Shown: positions 25,048 through 35,538 of the stretch, piece after piece
Layout of the letters: each line of letters starts with the position of its first letter
How positions within the stretch are numbered: position 1 is the first letter of the stretch
Source of the DNA: 66-474 sp040388785
GTDB lineage: Bacteria; Pseudomonadota; Gammaproteobacteria; Xanthomonadales; Rhodanobacteraceae
Length of the DNA: 64,000 nucleotides
Assembly: GCA_040388785.1 (NCBI GenBank)
Contig: JAZKBD010000044.1
Location: 1 to 64,000, forward strand
Direction of reading: 5' to 3'
Notes under the pieces: generated by a model
Told to the model about the DNA's origin: nothing
Database searches by the model: none
Seen by the model: only the letters and a program-made list of their open reading frames with translations
Program-made: the position numbers and the translations under genes

Positions 25048-27321
25048 GTGCCGCGCCGATCGATGCCGCTGACCCCGCGTGCACTGGCTTTCGCGATCAC
25101 GCTGGCGGTCGCGCCCGGCATGGCGCTGGCGCAGGCGGGCACGGATGTCTGCCAGCTCGGCGCGTTCACCTGCCCGGTGGTGAAGAACGATTTCGCGCTG
25201 TGCAAGAAGAATGACCTGCTGAATTTCTACGAGCCGGGCCTGCCTACCGAAGGCGATCGCGAAGCCAGCCCGGCGCAGGTTTACGGCGATCGGTTCAACA
25301 GCCCCGACAGCAATCTCTTCCACCTCAGCGGCAACACCTCGCTGCAGCGCCTCGACCAGTTGCTGCGTGCGGACGACCTTACCTACAACGCCGACACCAC
25401 CGCCTACGACGCCGAAGGCCACGTGCGCTACCAGGAACGCGGCATGCTGTTCTCGGCGGACAACATGCGCGGCACCACCAATCCCGAATACGGTGTAGCC
25501 AACCACGTGCAGTACCAGTTGCTGACCTCGCGCGGCAACGGCGTGGCCAGCCAGGCGATCATGCTGGACCAGGATCGCGACAAGCTGCACGACATGACGT
25601 ATTCGACCTGTGACCTCCACCACCGTGTGTGGGAGATCACGGCGAAGACCATGACGATGAATCGCGATGAGGGCGTCGGCCGCGCCCACGACGTGACCAT
25701 GCGCCTGAAGGGCGTGCCGTTCCTGTGGCTGCCGTACATGCGCTTCCCGCTCGACGACCAGCGCCAGACCGGTTTCCTGTACCCCTCGTTCGGCCAGCGC
25801 AGCCGTGCCGGCTTCTTTGCGTCGATTCCCTTCTACTGGAACATCGCGCCGAACTACGACGCCACGTTCACGCCGGTGTGGTACGCCGATCGCGGCGGCA
25901 TGCTGGACAGCCAGTTCCGCTATCTCACCCCGATCACCAAGGGCGAGATCGATTTCGATTACATGCCCGATGACAAGACCACCGCTACCAACCGGTGGTA
26001 TCTCACCCTGGGCAACCAGACCAAGCTGCCATGGAACCTGGTGTGGACCACCGCGATCCGGCGCGCGAGTGACAAGGAATGGTTCCAGGACTACGGCGAA
26101 AACCTCGCGACGTCCACCGTGACCTTGTTGAGCTCGTCGTCCTACGTGACCGGCTCGGGCGAGTGGTGGAATGCCGGCGCGGGCGCCGACTGGTACCAGA
26201 TCGTCACGCCGGGAATCTCCGACTTGACCGCGCCGTATCGACGCATGCCGCGGTTGTTCTTGAACGCCGACCGGCCGATCGGCGGCCCCGGCGGGCCGGA
26301 ATGGGGCATCAATGCTGAGGCCGTGCGCTTCGTGAAACCCGAGGCGATCGGCGGCGACCGCTTCGATTTCTATCCTTACCTTGCCTGGCCCCTGCAAGGC
26401 GCGGCGTGGTTCCTGCGCCCGGAAGTCGGCGTGCGGTATACCGCGTACAACCTGCCGCAGCCGGTCGCGGGCAGCGATACGGAACATCCCTCGCGCACCA
26501 CCCCGATCGTCGATGTCGACGCGGGCCTGATCTTCGAGCGCGACGTGCACCTGTTCGGCAGCGACTACACGCAGACGCTGGAACCGCGCGTCTATTACCT
26601 CTACGTGCCGTACCGCAACCAGAACGACCTGCCGTTGTTCGACACCCAGCCGCTGACGTTCGATTTCTGGCAGTTGTTCACCACCAACAGTTTCAGCGGT
26701 GCCGACCGCCAGATGAATGCCAACGACCTGTCGGTGGCGCTGACCACGCGCTTCCTGGATTCCGAGGGGGTGGAACGCGTGTCGGCCAGCATCGGCCAGA
26801 TCCGCTATTTCGATCCGCAGAAGGTCACGCTGTTTCCCGGCGGCAAGGCGGTGGACTACTCCGGTTCCAACTACGTCGCCAACCTCACCGTTTCGTTGAA
26901 CGACAACTGGCGCCTCACCTCCTCGCAGCAGTGGAACCCCAACACGGATGAAACCGATGTTTCCACCGTCGGCCTGCAGCGGCGCCTGTGGGGCGACGGC
27001 ATCGTCAACTTCGACTACCGCTACCGGCGCGGCCTGCTGGAACAGGCCGACATGTCGGCGGAAGTCCCGGTGGGCGCCGCCTGGAAGCTGGTCGGCGGCT
27101 ACACCTATTCGCTGCGCGACAAGCGCGCCGTGGATTCCTTCGCCGGCATCGAATGGGACAGCTGCTGCACGGCGGTGCGCCTGCTCACCCGCCATTACGT
27201 GTACGACTACAAGGGCGATTCGAACAGCGCCATCATGTTCGAAATCGAGTTCAAGGGCCTCGGCGCGTACGGCGAGCGCACCGGCACGTTCCTGCGCAAT
27301 GCTATTCTTGGCTATCAGTAA
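25048..27321 (+). CDS. lptD: LPS-assembly outer membrane protein LptD
   Basis: 757 aa from GTG 25048 (GAGG 7 nt upstream); ATG 25063 is the alternative. Signal peptide L-A-F-A-I-T-L-A-V-A-P-G-M-A-L-A, then an LptA-like jelly-roll (~90-200, with L-R-A-D-D-L-T-Y-N-A-D-T and A-E-G-H-V-R-Y) and a large C-terminal beta-barrel. It inserts LPS into the outer leaflet with LptE. The Cys pattern expected for the paired disulfides is present: C35, C42 and C52 near the N-terminus, and adjacent C706-C707 in W-D-S-C-C near the C-terminus. Followed by surA, its periplasmic chaperone. Confidence 0.95.
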   Translation: MPRRSMPLTPRALAFAITLAVAPGMALAQAGTDVCQLGAFTCPVVKNDFALCKKNDLLNFYEPGLPTEGDREASPAQVYGDRFNSPDSNLFHLSGNTSLQRLDQLLRADDLTYNADTTAYDAEGHVRYQERGMLFSADNMRGTTNPEYGVANHVQYQLLTSRGNGVASQAIMLDQDRDKLHDMTYSTCDLHHRVWEITAKTMTMNRDEGVGRAHDVTMRLKGVPFLWLPYMRFPLDDQRQTGFLYPSFGQRSRAGFFASIPFYWNIAPNYDATFTPVWYADRGGMLDSQFRYLTPITKGEIDFDYMPDDKTTATNRWYLTLGNQTKLPWNLVWTTAIRRASDKEWFQDYGENLATSTVTLLSSSSYVTGSGEWWNAGAGADWYQIVTPGISDLTAPYRRMPRLFLNADRPIGGPGGPEWGINAEAVRFVKPEAIGGDRFDFYPYLAWPLQGAAWFLRPEVGVRYTAYNLPQPVAGSDTEHPSRTTPIVDVDAGLIFERDVHLFGSDYTQTLEPRVYYLYVPYRNQNDLPLFDTQPLTFDFWQLFTTNSFSGADRQMNANDLSVALTTRFLDSEGVERVSASIGQIRYFDPQKVTLFPGGKAVDYSGSNYVANLTVSLNDNWRLTSSQQWNPNTDETDVSTVGLQRRLWGDGIVNFDYRYRRGLLEQADMSAEVPVGAAWKLVGGYTYSLRDKRAVDSFAGIEWDSCCTAVRLLTRHYVYDYKGDSNSAIMFEIEFKGLGAYGERTGTFLRNAILGYQ

Positions 27322-27441
27322 GTTCCGTCCGGCCAGGATACGGGCCGCCCGAACCCTCAACTTTCTCGCTGCCGGGCTGTCCAAGCCGGCGGCTGTGCGG
27401 GAATCCGCTCCGCCCTCCGAATCCGGTCACCCATCACGAAC

Positions 27442-28854
27442 ATGAAACCATTGCACCTTGCCAGCCTGGTCCTGACTTTCGCGGCGGCGGCGTTCGCCCT
27501 GCCCGCTTCCGCGCAATTGCTCAGCCCCAACGCGCCGCCCACCAGCGCGCAACCGAATTCGCTGCTCGGCGAACAGACCCCCGCATCGAACGGCGTCCAG
27601 CCGCTGGACCGGATCGTCGCGGTGGTCAACGACGGCGTGATCCTGCAGAGCCAGCTCAACCAGACGATGGGCACGGTGGCGCACCAGATCCAGCAATCGG
27701 GCGGCCAGTTGCCGCCCACCGACGTGCTGGCCAAACAGGTGCTGCAACGGTTGATCCTCAACCAGTTGCTGGTGCAGAAGGCACGCGACGGCGGCATCCG
27801 CATCTCGGATGACCAGGTCGACGCCGCGGTCGCCAACATCGCGCAGCAGAACAAGATGAGCGTGCCGCAGATGCAGGCGGCGATGCAGCAGCAGGGCGTG
27901 GACTACACCTCGTTCCGCGACCAGTTGCGCGACCAGTTGCTGGTGCAGGCGCTGCAGCAACAGGTGATGCAGCAATCCTCGCAGGTTTCCGATGCAGAAA
28001 TCGACAATCTCATCGCCAGCCCGGCGTTCCGCCAGGGCGAGGTGCACCTGGCGCGTATCCTGATCGGCCTGCCCGAAGGCGCCGACGCCAGGCAGATCGC
28101 CGCGGCGCAAGCCAAGGCCGACCAGATCGAGAGCGAACTGAAAGCCGGCAAGGATTTCGCGGCCCTGGCGGTCAGCAATTCCAGCGCGCCCGAAGCGCTG
28201 GACGGCGGCGATCTCGGCTGGCGGCGGGTGGATGAACTGCCGCCGGCGGTCCAGCAGATCGTCAACGCGCTGCAGCCGAACGGCATCACCGAACCGCTGC
28301 GCGATGCGTCGGGCTTCACCATCCTCAAGCTGGAAGGCAAGCGTGCGCCGGGCGAGAAACAGATCGTCACCGAATTCCACGCGCTGCACCTGATGATCAA
28401 GCCCACCGCCGTGCTGAGCGAGCAGGGCGCGCACGACAAGATCGAGAAGCTCTACAACGAAATCGTCAACCAGAACGCCGACTTCGCCAGCCTGGCCAAG
28501 CAGGATTCCGATGATCCCACCACCGCCAATGCCGGCGGCGACATGGGCTGGTTCACACAGGATGACTGGGGTTCGCAGGTCGGCAAGGTGCTCGCCGGCA
28601 TGCAGCCCGGACAGGTCACGCAGCCGTTCAGGAGCCCGGACGGTTCCTGGCACATCATCAAGCTGCTGGGCACCCGCCAGGCCGACAAGGCCAAGGACAT
28701 CGAACGCGCGCAGGCACGCCAGGCCATCGCCGAACGCAAGGGCCGCCAGGCCTACGAGCAGTTCCTGCGCGACACCGAATCCTCGGCCTACATCAGCATC
28801 CGCGTTCCGGAATTGGCCGACGCGAATCCCTACTCGAGCAGCGCCGTCCAATGA
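27442..28854 (+). CDS. surA: Periplasmic chaperone / peptidyl-prolyl isomerase SurA
   Basis: 470 aa. A signal peptide (L-V-L-T-F-A-A-A-A-F-A-L-P-A-S-A-Q-A region) is followed by a SurA N-terminal domain (L-D-R-I-V-A-V-V-N-D-G-V-I-L-Q-S-Q-L) and two parvulin domains, seen as D-L-G-W-R and D-M-G-W-F repeats. It delivers outer-membrane proteins, LptD among them, to the BAM complex. The stop overlaps pdxA by ATGA. 120 nt upstream separate it from lptD; that spacer has no terminator, so co-transcription is likely. Confidence 0.95.
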   Translation: MKPLHLASLVLTFAAAAFALPASAQLLSPNAPPTSAQPNSLLGEQTPASNGVQPLDRIVAVVNDGVILQSQLNQTMGTVAHQIQQSGGQLPPTDVLAKQVLQRLILNQLLVQKARDGGIRISDDQVDAAVANIAQQNKMSVPQMQAAMQQQGVDYTSFRDQLRDQLLVQALQQQVMQQSSQVSDAEIDNLIASPAFRQGEVHLARILIGLPEGADARQIAAAQAKADQIESELKAGKDFAALAVSNSSAPEALDGGDLGWRRVDELPPAVQQIVNALQPNGITEPLRDASGFTILKLEGKRAPGEKQIVTEFHALHLMIKPTAVLSEQGAHDKIEKLYNEIVNQNADFASLAKQDSDDPTTANAGGDMGWFTQDDWGSQVGKVLAGMQPGQVTQPFRSPDGSWHIIKLLGTRQADKAKDIERAQARQAIAERKGRQAYEQFLRDTESSAYISIRVPELADANPYSSSAVQ

Positions 28855-29867
28855 TCGGCGGGCCGGCCACATGCCGGTCCACACGACTCCCGCGCCTCGC
28901 CATCACCAGTGGTGACCCCGCGGGGGTCGGCCCGGAACTGGTCGCGCGGCTGGCGGCGTCGCCGCTCGCCGCCGACCTCGTCGCGATCAGCGACACCGGG
29001 CTGCTGCAGCGTGCCGCGCGACGCTGCGGCGTCGCGCTGAAACTCGAAATCGACGACGGCCGTCCGCGCAACCTGCGCGCGGCGGGAAGCCTGCGCGTGC
29101 TGGAAGTGCCGCTGCGCGCCGAAGAAGTGCCCGGCCAGCTCGATCCTCGCAATGCGTTCCATGTGCTGAACACGCTTGCGCAGGCCACGGACGGCTGCAT
29201 CGACGGCACGTTCGACGGCGTGGTGACGGCGCCGGTGCAGAAGTCCGTGATCAACGATGCGGGCGAACACTTCACCGGACACACGGAACTCTTCGCCGAA
29301 CGCGCGGGTTGCGAAGCGGTGATGATGCTGGCGTCGCCCGAACTGCGCGTCGCGCTCGCGACCACGCACCTGCCGTTGACGAGGGTGCCCGCCGCGATCA
29401 CGCGCGAATCCCTGGTGCGCACCTTGCGCATCGTGCATGCGGAACTGATCGCGAAATTCGGCATCGCCGAACCGCGCATCGCGGTGCTGGGCCTCAACCC
29501 GCACGCGGGCGAAGCCGGCCATCTCGGCCGCGAGGAAATCGACACCATCATTCCCGCGCTGGAGGCGTTGCGCGGCGAAGGCATGCAACTGATCGGGCCG
29601 CTGCCCGCCGACACCGCGTTCGTGCCGGCGATGCGCGCGCGTTACGATGCGGTGCTGGCGATGTATCACGATCAGGCGCTGCCGGTGCTGAAATCGGAAG
29701 CGTTCGATCGGACCGTCAACATCACGCTGGGGCTGCCGTTTGTGCGCACGTCCGTCGACCACGGCACCGCGCTCGACCTCGCGGGCAGCGGACGCGCCGA
29801 TCCTTCCAGCATGTTCGCCGCGGCGGAGATGGCATTGCAGCTCGCGGCGCGGCGCGCGCGCGGCTGA
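28851..29867 (+). CDS. pdxA: 4-hydroxythreonine-4-phosphate dehydrogenase
   Basis: 338 aa. NAD-dependent step of the DXP-dependent pyridoxal 5'-phosphate pathway. Motifs: I-T-S-G-D-P-A-G-V-G-P-E, metal-binding H of F-T-G-H-T-E, L-N-P-H-A-G-E and M-Y-H-D-Q. ATGA overlap with surA and a 6-nt gap to rsmA, the classic surA-pdxA-rsmA-apaG-apaH operon. Confidence 0.97.
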   Translation: MIGGPATCRSTRLPRLAITSGDPAGVGPELVARLAASPLAADLVAISDTGLLQRAARRCGVALKLEIDDGRPRNLRAAGSLRVLEVPLRAEEVPGQLDPRNAFHVLNTLAQATDGCIDGTFDGVVTAPVQKSVINDAGEHFTGHTELFAERAGCEAVMMLASPELRVALATTHLPLTRVPAAITRESLVRTLRIVHAELIAKFGIAEPRIAVLGLNPHAGEAGHLGREEIDTIIPALEALRGEGMQLIGPLPADTAFVPAMRARYDAVLAMYHDQALPVLKSEAFDRTVNITLGLPFVRTSVDHGTALDLAGSGRADPSSMFAAAEMALQLAARRARG

Positions 29868-29873
29868 ACCGCG

Positions 29874-30698
29874 ATGTCCGCGCGCCCCAAGAAGCACTAC
29901 GGCCAGCATTTCCTGCACGAACGCGGGGTGATCGAGCGCATCGTGGCCGCGATCGCGCCGCGGCCGGACGACCGCATCATCGAGATCGGCCCCGGCGAAG
30001 GCGCGCTCACGCTGCCGTTGCTGCAGGCCGCCGGACATCTGACCGCGATCGAACTGGATACCGATCTGATCGAACCGCTGCGCGCGCGCGCCGCAGGCGT
30101 GGGCGAACTCGACATCATCCACGCCGACGTGCTGAAGGTGGACCTGACCGCGCTGGCGAACGGCGGCAAGCTGCGCCTCGCGGGCAACCTGCCCTATTAC
30201 GTGTCCAGCCCGATCCTGTTCCACTGCCTCGCGCACGCCGCCGCGATCACCGACATGCACTTCATGCTGCAAAAGGAAGTGGTGGACCGGATGGCCGCGG
30301 CGCCCGGAAGCAAGGTCTATGGCCGTCTGTCGGTGATGCTGCAACTGGTGTGCGGGGTCGAGCCGTTGCTGCGGGTCGCACCGGGCGCATTCCGGCCGCC
30401 ACCCAAGGTCGAATCATCCGTCGTGCGCCTGACGCCATTGCCGCAAGCACGATGCCCCGATCCTGCGCTCTCCGCGAAAATCGACAAGGTGGTTCGCGCC
30501 GCCTTCAACCAGCGGCGCAAGACGCTCTCCAATGCATTGCGCGGACTGCTCGACGCCGATGCGATCCGCGCGACGGGCATCGATCCGCGCGCGCGCGCAG
30601 AAGACGTCGCGGCCGCCGGTTTCGTGACGCTGGCGCGCCATGTGACTTCCGACAGCTTGCAGCACGGACCGAATCTCGCCGACAATGCCAGTCAATGA
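29874..30698 (+). CDS. rsmA: 16S rRNA (adenine1518/1519-N6)-dimethyltransferase
   Basis: 274 aa. Dimethylates the two adjacent adenines in the loop near the 3' end of 16S rRNA, late in 30S assembly; loss gives kasugamycin resistance. N-terminal K-K-H-Y-G-Q-H-F-L, SAM motif I G-P-G-E-G-A-L-T and the catalytic N-L-P-Y-Y-V-S-S-P are present. Its stop overlaps the apaG start (ATGA). Confidence 0.97.
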   Translation: MSARPKKHYGQHFLHERGVIERIVAAIAPRPDDRIIEIGPGEGALTLPLLQAAGHLTAIELDTDLIEPLRARAAGVGELDIIHADVLKVDLTALANGGKLRLAGNLPYYVSSPILFHCLAHAAAITDMHFMLQKEVVDRMAAAPGSKVYGRLSVMLQLVCGVEPLLRVAPGAFRPPPKVESSVVRLTPLPQARCPDPALSAKIDKVVRAAFNQRRKTLSNALRGLLDADAIRATGIDPRARAEDVAAAGFVTLARHVTSDSLQHGPNLADNASQ

Positions 30699-31117
30699 GT
30701 CCCCGGCCCACCACCACCGACAAACCGAGCAAGCCGCGCGAGCCCGAGCCGCACGTGATCGAGGTCGACGTGGACGCGCGCTACGTGGCCGAGCAGTCCA
30801 AGCCGGAAACCAACCGTTACGTATTCGCGTACGAAATCACCCTGCGCAATCTCGGCATGATGCCGGCCCGGTTGCAGACGCGGCATTGGGTCATCACCGA
30901 TGCCAACGGCAAAGTCGAGGAAGTGCGCGGCGATGGCGTGGTGGGCGAACAGCCGCGGCTGCAGCCGGGCGAAAGTTACAGCTACACCTCCGGCGCAATC
31001 CTGGAAACCCAGGTCGGCACCATGCGCGGCACCTACCTGTTCCATGCCGATGACGGCACCGACTTCGAGGCACCGATTCCCGAATTCGTGCTGTCGGTGC
31101 CGCGAACCCTCCACTGA
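30695..31117 (+). CDS. apaG: ApaG domain protein (CorD)
   Basis: 140 aa from ATG 30695 overlapping the rsmA stop. An FN3-like single-domain protein: E-I-T-L-R-N-L-G, Q-T-R-H-W-V-I-T-D, G-V-V-G-E-Q-P and G-T-M-R-G-T-Y are family signatures. The N-terminus has ~15 extra Pro/Lys-rich residues over the usual ~125. Linked genetically to Co2+/Mg2+ handling in enterics, exact role unknown. In the long frame that begins far upstream only this last part is coding. Confidence 0.93.
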   Translation: MSPRPTTTDKPSKPREPEPHVIEVDVDARYVAEQSKPETNRYVFAYEITLRNLGMMPARLQTRHWVITDANGKVEEVRGDGVVGEQPRLQPGESYSYTSGAILETQVGTMRGTYLFHADDGTDFEAPIPEFVLSVPRTLH

Positions 31118-31135
31118 CCGCGCCGGAATCCGCAC

Positions 31136-31972
31136 ATGGCCATCTACGCGATCGGCGATGTGCAAGGTTGCTATCCGGAACTGCAGCGGTTGCTGGAACG
31201 CCTGCGCTTCGATCCTGCCGCGGATCGCCTGTGGTTCTGCGGCGACCTCGTCAACCGCGGCGGCGAATCACTGGAAGTCCTGCGGCTGATCCACGGCTTG
31301 CGCGAACACAGCATCGTCACGCTCGGCAACCATGACTTGAGCCTGCTCGCGATCGCGGTACGCGAGCCGGAGGCACGCGCACGCACCAATCCCGACTTGC
31401 GCCGAGTGCTGGAAGCCGAGGATTCGACCCCGCTGGTCGACTGGCTGCGCTCGCAATCGATGTTGCATCACGACGCGTCCCTCGGCTTCACCCTAGTGCA
31501 TGCGGGGCTGGCGCCATCGTGGACGCTGAAGCAGGCGCTGCACATCGCCCAGGAAGTCGAGCGCTCCCTGCGCGGTCCCGCCCATCGCGGCCTGCTGCAA
31601 CGCATGTTCGGCAATCGTCCAGCGCGCTGGTCCTCGAAGCTGCACGGCCAGGATCGGCTGCGTGCCGCCATCAACATCTTCACGCGCATGCGTTATTGCG
31701 ATGCGAACGGCCGCATCGATTTCGATGCGAAGGGCGCACCCGGTTCGCAACGCGCGGGCCTGTATCCGTGGTACGAAGTGCCCGGCCTGAAATCGCGCGA
31801 CACCCGCATCGTGTGCGGGCACTGGTCCGCGCTCGGACGCTTTGCCGGGCTCGGCATCTATGCCATCGACACCGGATGCGTGTGGGGCGGCAAGTTGACC
31901 GCGCTGCGGCTCGATGGCGAGGAACCCGAGTTCATTGCGGTGAATGCGGAGCCGCACCGCAGCCGCAAATAG
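31136..31972 (+). CDS. apaH: Symmetrical bis(5'-nucleosyl)-tetraphosphatase
   Basis: 278 aa. Hydrolyses Ap4A to two ADP; also decaps Np4-capped RNA in E. coli. Calcineurin-type metallophosphatase motifs G-D-V-Q-G-C, G-D-L-V-N-R-G and G-N-H-D are intact, with the further C-G-H-W-S near the C-terminus. Last gene of the surA operon; a palindromic repeat follows directly. Confidence 0.96.
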   Translation: MAIYAIGDVQGCYPELQRLLERLRFDPAADRLWFCGDLVNRGGESLEVLRLIHGLREHSIVTLGNHDLSLLAIAVREPEARARTNPDLRRVLEAEDSTPLVDWLRSQSMLHHDASLGFTLVHAGLAPSWTLKQALHIAQEVERSLRGPAHRGLLQRMFGNRPARWSSKLHGQDRLRAAINIFTRMRYCDANGRIDFDAKGAPGSQRAGLYPWYEVPGLKSRDTRIVCGHWSALGRFAGLGIYAIDTGCVWGGKLTALRLDGEEPEFIAVNAEPHRSRK

Positions 31973-31977
31973 CGCCC

Positions 31978-32066
31978 GTCATTCCCGCGCAAGCGGGACT
32001 CCAGTGCCTTCACCGGATGTCGCAGCCGCAGCAGAGACACTGGTCCCCGGCTTTCGCCGGGATGAC
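31978..32066. repeat. Palindromic GTCATTCCCGC...GGGATGAC repeat
   Basis: About 89 bp between the convergent apaH and acyl-CoA dehydrogenase genes. Left unit GTCATTCCCGCGCAAGCGGG-ACTCCAGTG, right unit CACTGGTCCCCGGCTTTCGCCGGGATGAC, inverted relative to each other. Same general family as the other GTCAT elements but with CCAGTG/CACTGG inner arms instead of GGATCCATTTT. Confidence 0.75.
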
Positions 32067-32081
32067 GCCAGGAGCATCGGG

Positions 32082-33242
32082 TCAACGAAGACCCGTCTCG
32101 TTGCGCGCAATCACCATCCGCTGGATCTCGGACGTACCTTCGTAAATCTCGGTGATCTTGGCGTCGCGGAAGTAGCGCTCCAGCGGCATTTCCTTGGAAT
32201 AACCCATCCCGCCATGAATTTGCACGGCTTGGTGGGTGATCCACATCGCGGCTTCCGACGCGGTGAGCTTCGCGACCGCGGCCTCGGTCGAAAACCGCGC
32301 GCCGGTTTTCGCGGACTCCTGCTTCATCCATGCCGCGCGCAAGGTCAACAGTTGCGCGGCATCGAGCTTGGACTTCATGTCGGCGATCTTGGCTTGGGTC
32401 ATCTGGAACGAGCCGATGGATTGCCCGAATGCCTTGCGGTCCCGCGAGTATTCCAGCGTCGCCTCGTAGGCCGCGCGCGCAAGGCCGACCGCCTGCGAGG
32501 CGATGCCGATGCGGCCCGCGTCCAGCACGCCCATCGCGATCTTGAAGCCGTGGCCTTCCTGGCCGATCACTTCGTCGGGCTGCGCGCGATAATCGACGAA
32601 TTCGATTTCGCAGGTGGCCGACGCGCGGATGCCGAGTTTCGGTTCGGTCTTGCCGCGGCTGAAACCTTCGCGTGCGGTGTCGATCATGAACGCGGTGACG
32701 CCGCGCGCGTGCTTTTCGGGTTCGGTCATCGCGAACAGCAGAATGTATTTCGCGACCGGACCCGACGTGATCCAGCTCTTCTTGCCATTGATCACGAACG
32801 AACCATCTGCCTGCTTCACCGCGCGGCAGCGCATCGCGGTCGCATCGGAACCCGACTGCGGCTCGGTGAGCGCGAATGCCCCGATGGCTTCGCCCGATGC
32901 GATCGGCGTCACGTACTTGTGCTTCTGGTCCTCGCTGCCGAACTTCAGGAGGCCATTGCAGTAAAGCGTATTGTTGACGCTCATGATGGTCGAGTGCGCG
33001 CAATCGGCCGCAGCGATCTCGATCATCGCCAGCACGTAGCTGATCGAATCCATCCCGGCGCCGCCGTATTCGGCCGGCACCTCGATGCCCATCAGGCCGA
33101 GCTTGCCCATCTCGCGGATGTTGTCGAGCGGAAACTCGCCGGACTTGTCGAAATCGGCCGCCACCGGCGCAATGCGTTTCTGCGCGAAATCACGCGCGAT
33201 CGACTGGATCTGCAACTGCTCTTCGGAAAAATTGAAATCCAT
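32082..33242 (-). CDS. Acyl-CoA dehydrogenase (short/branched-chain type)
   Basis: 386 aa from ATG 33242 (M-D-F-N-F-S-E-E-Q). FAD-dependent alpha,beta-dehydrogenation of acyl-CoA. Signatures: A-L-T-E-P-Q-S-G-S-D-A, K-S-W-I-T-S-G, and I-H-G-G-M-G-Y-S-K followed by Y-E-G-T-S-E-I-Q with the catalytic Glu. Chain-length specificity cannot be set from sequence alone. Monocistronic and divergent from the ArsR-methyltransferase gene; 120 nt between them. Confidence 0.9.
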   Translation of the reverse strand: MDFNFSEEQLQIQSIARDFAQKRIAPVAADFDKSGEFPLDNIREMGKLGLMGIEVPAEYGGAGMDSISYVLAMIEIAAADCAHSTIMSVNNTLYCNGLLKFGSEDQKHKYVTPIASGEAIGAFALTEPQSGSDATAMRCRAVKQADGSFVINGKKSWITSGPVAKYILLFAMTEPEKHARGVTAFMIDTAREGFSRGKTEPKLGIRASATCEIEFVDYRAQPDEVIGQEGHGFKIAMGVLDAGRIGIASQAVGLARAAYEATLEYSRDRKAFGQSIGSFQMTQAKIADMKSKLDAAQLLTLRAAWMKQESAKTGARFSTEAAVAKLTASEAAMWITHQAVQIHGGMGYSKEMPLERYFRDAKITEIYEGTSEIQRMVIARNETGLR

Positions 33243-33362
33243 CGCGACACCTCTGTGCTGTCGAGCGCCGTGACCATGGCTGGCGCGCCAATCCAACTCG
33301 ACATCATACCGCCGCCGGGTGCGTCGCTTTAATTTATCTCTCTATCCTGATATAAAGATGGA

Positions 33363-34313
33363 ATGCTGGATCTGGTTTCCGCCACCGCGTTGCTGCGCGT
33401 GCTGTCCGACCCGACGCGGGTACGGCTGCTGGCGCTGCTGCGACGCGAGGAATTGACCGTCGCGGAACTGTCTTCGGTGCTGCGGCTGGCGCAGCCGCGC
33501 GTCTCCACGCATCTCGCCAAGCTCAAGGAAACCGGGCTGGTCCGCGATCGGCGCGCCGGCGTGTCGGCGTACTACCGTTTCAACGAAAGCGGTTTTGACG
33601 GCGCGGCCGATCTTCTGCGTGCGCTGGAAGATGGCGTCGACGACTCCATGCTGGATGCCGACGCGCAACGCCTGCCCTTGGTGCTGGCGTCGCGCGCGCG
33701 CGACCGTGGCTGGGCAGACAGCGTGGCCGGTGACATGGAACGCCACTATTCGCCGGGACGCACGTGGGAAACGCTGGCGCGCACGCTGCTGCAATTGCTG
33801 GAAACCGGCGACGTGCTCGACATCGCCTCGGGCGACGGCGTGCTGGCCGAACTGCTCGCGCCGCACGCGCACTCGATCGTGTGCGTGGATTCCAGTCCCA
33901 ACGTGGTCGCCGCCGCGCGCAAGCGCCTCAAGGCTTTCCGCAACGTCGAAATGATCGAGGGCGACATGCATGGACTCGATCTCGCCAACCGCAAGTTCGA
34001 TCTGGTGCTGATGATGCACGCCCTCACCTACAGCGAGCATCCGCAGCAGGCCATCGCCGAAGCGGCGCGCGTATTGAAGCCGGGTGGGCGGCTGCTGGCG
34101 GCGACCTTGGCGAAGCACGCGCATCGCGCGGCGGTGGCGCCGTTCGATCACAAGAACCTCGGCTTCAAACGCGAAGACCTGACCGGTTTCGCGCGCAAGG
34201 CCGGGCTTGAAGTCCTGCAGTGCGAACGCATTTCGCGCGAAGCCCGCTCGCCGCATTTCGAAGTGTTGAGTCTGCTGGCCAGGAAGCAGGGGCAAACAAC
34301 AGCCCGCAAATGA
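33363..34313 (+). CDS. ArsR-type regulator fused to SAM-dependent methyltransferase domain (SahR-like)
   Basis: 316 aa. N-terminal winged helix (~1-80: L-S-D-P-T-R-V-R-L-L-A-L-L, Q-P-R-V-S-T-H-L-A-K-L, Y-Y-R-F) without the Cys pairs of metal-sensing ArsR proteins. C-terminal class I methyltransferase fold (~135-300: V-L-D-I-A-S-G-D-G-V-L-A, V-C-V-D-S-S-P, V-L-K-P-G-G-R-L-L). Fusions of this type include SahR, a regulator of methionine genes that senses S-adenosylhomocysteine; position directly upstream of metH supports that role by inference. TATAAAGAT just before the start is A/T-rich and could be part of an operator. Confidence 0.8.
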   Translation: MLDLVSATALLRVLSDPTRVRLLALLRREELTVAELSSVLRLAQPRVSTHLAKLKETGLVRDRRAGVSAYYRFNESGFDGAADLLRALEDGVDDSMLDADAQRLPLVLASRARDRGWADSVAGDMERHYSPGRTWETLARTLLQLLETGDVLDIASGDGVLAELLAPHAHSIVCVDSSPNVVAAARKRLKAFRNVEMIEGDMHGLDLANRKFDLVLMMHALTYSEHPQQAIAEAARVLKPGGRLLAATLAKHAHRAAVAPFDHKNLGFKREDLTGFARKAGLEVLQCERISREARSPHFEVLSLLARKQGQTTARK

Positions 34314-34423
34314 ACGCAACGAACGCAAATAAAACAGACCCAGACAAACCTCTGTCGTCCAACTGAAAAGTCCGCTTTTCATTTGCGTTTATTTGCGATG
34401 AATGGCTTTTTTGGAGAAGTTCC
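34314..34423. promoter_or_regulatory. metH upstream region with CGCAAATAAA inverted repeat
   Basis: A 110-nt spacer containing CGCAAATAAA (34324-34333) and its exact inverse TTTATTTGCG (34388-34397), 54 nt apart. A further TTTGCG (34382-34387) abuts the second copy. RBS TTGGAGAAG precedes the ATG. The arrangement suggests a spaced regulatory site for metH expression; no cobalamin or SAM riboswitch is recognisable in so short a leader. Confidence 0.45.
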
Positions 34424-35530
<1,107 letters not shown>

Positions 35531-35538
35531 TTTCGGCC

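Noticed and set aside
25018..27384. 788-codon open frame on the minus strand opposite lptD
   Set aside because: It mirrors the strongly supported lptD gene, is rich in His/Arg/Val typical of high-GC shadows, and has no recognisable domain.
29309..31117. 602-codon frame spanning pdxA, rsmA and apaG
   Set aside because: Only the last 140 codons match ApaG; the earlier part is Arg/Ala-rich shadow of pdxA and rsmA.
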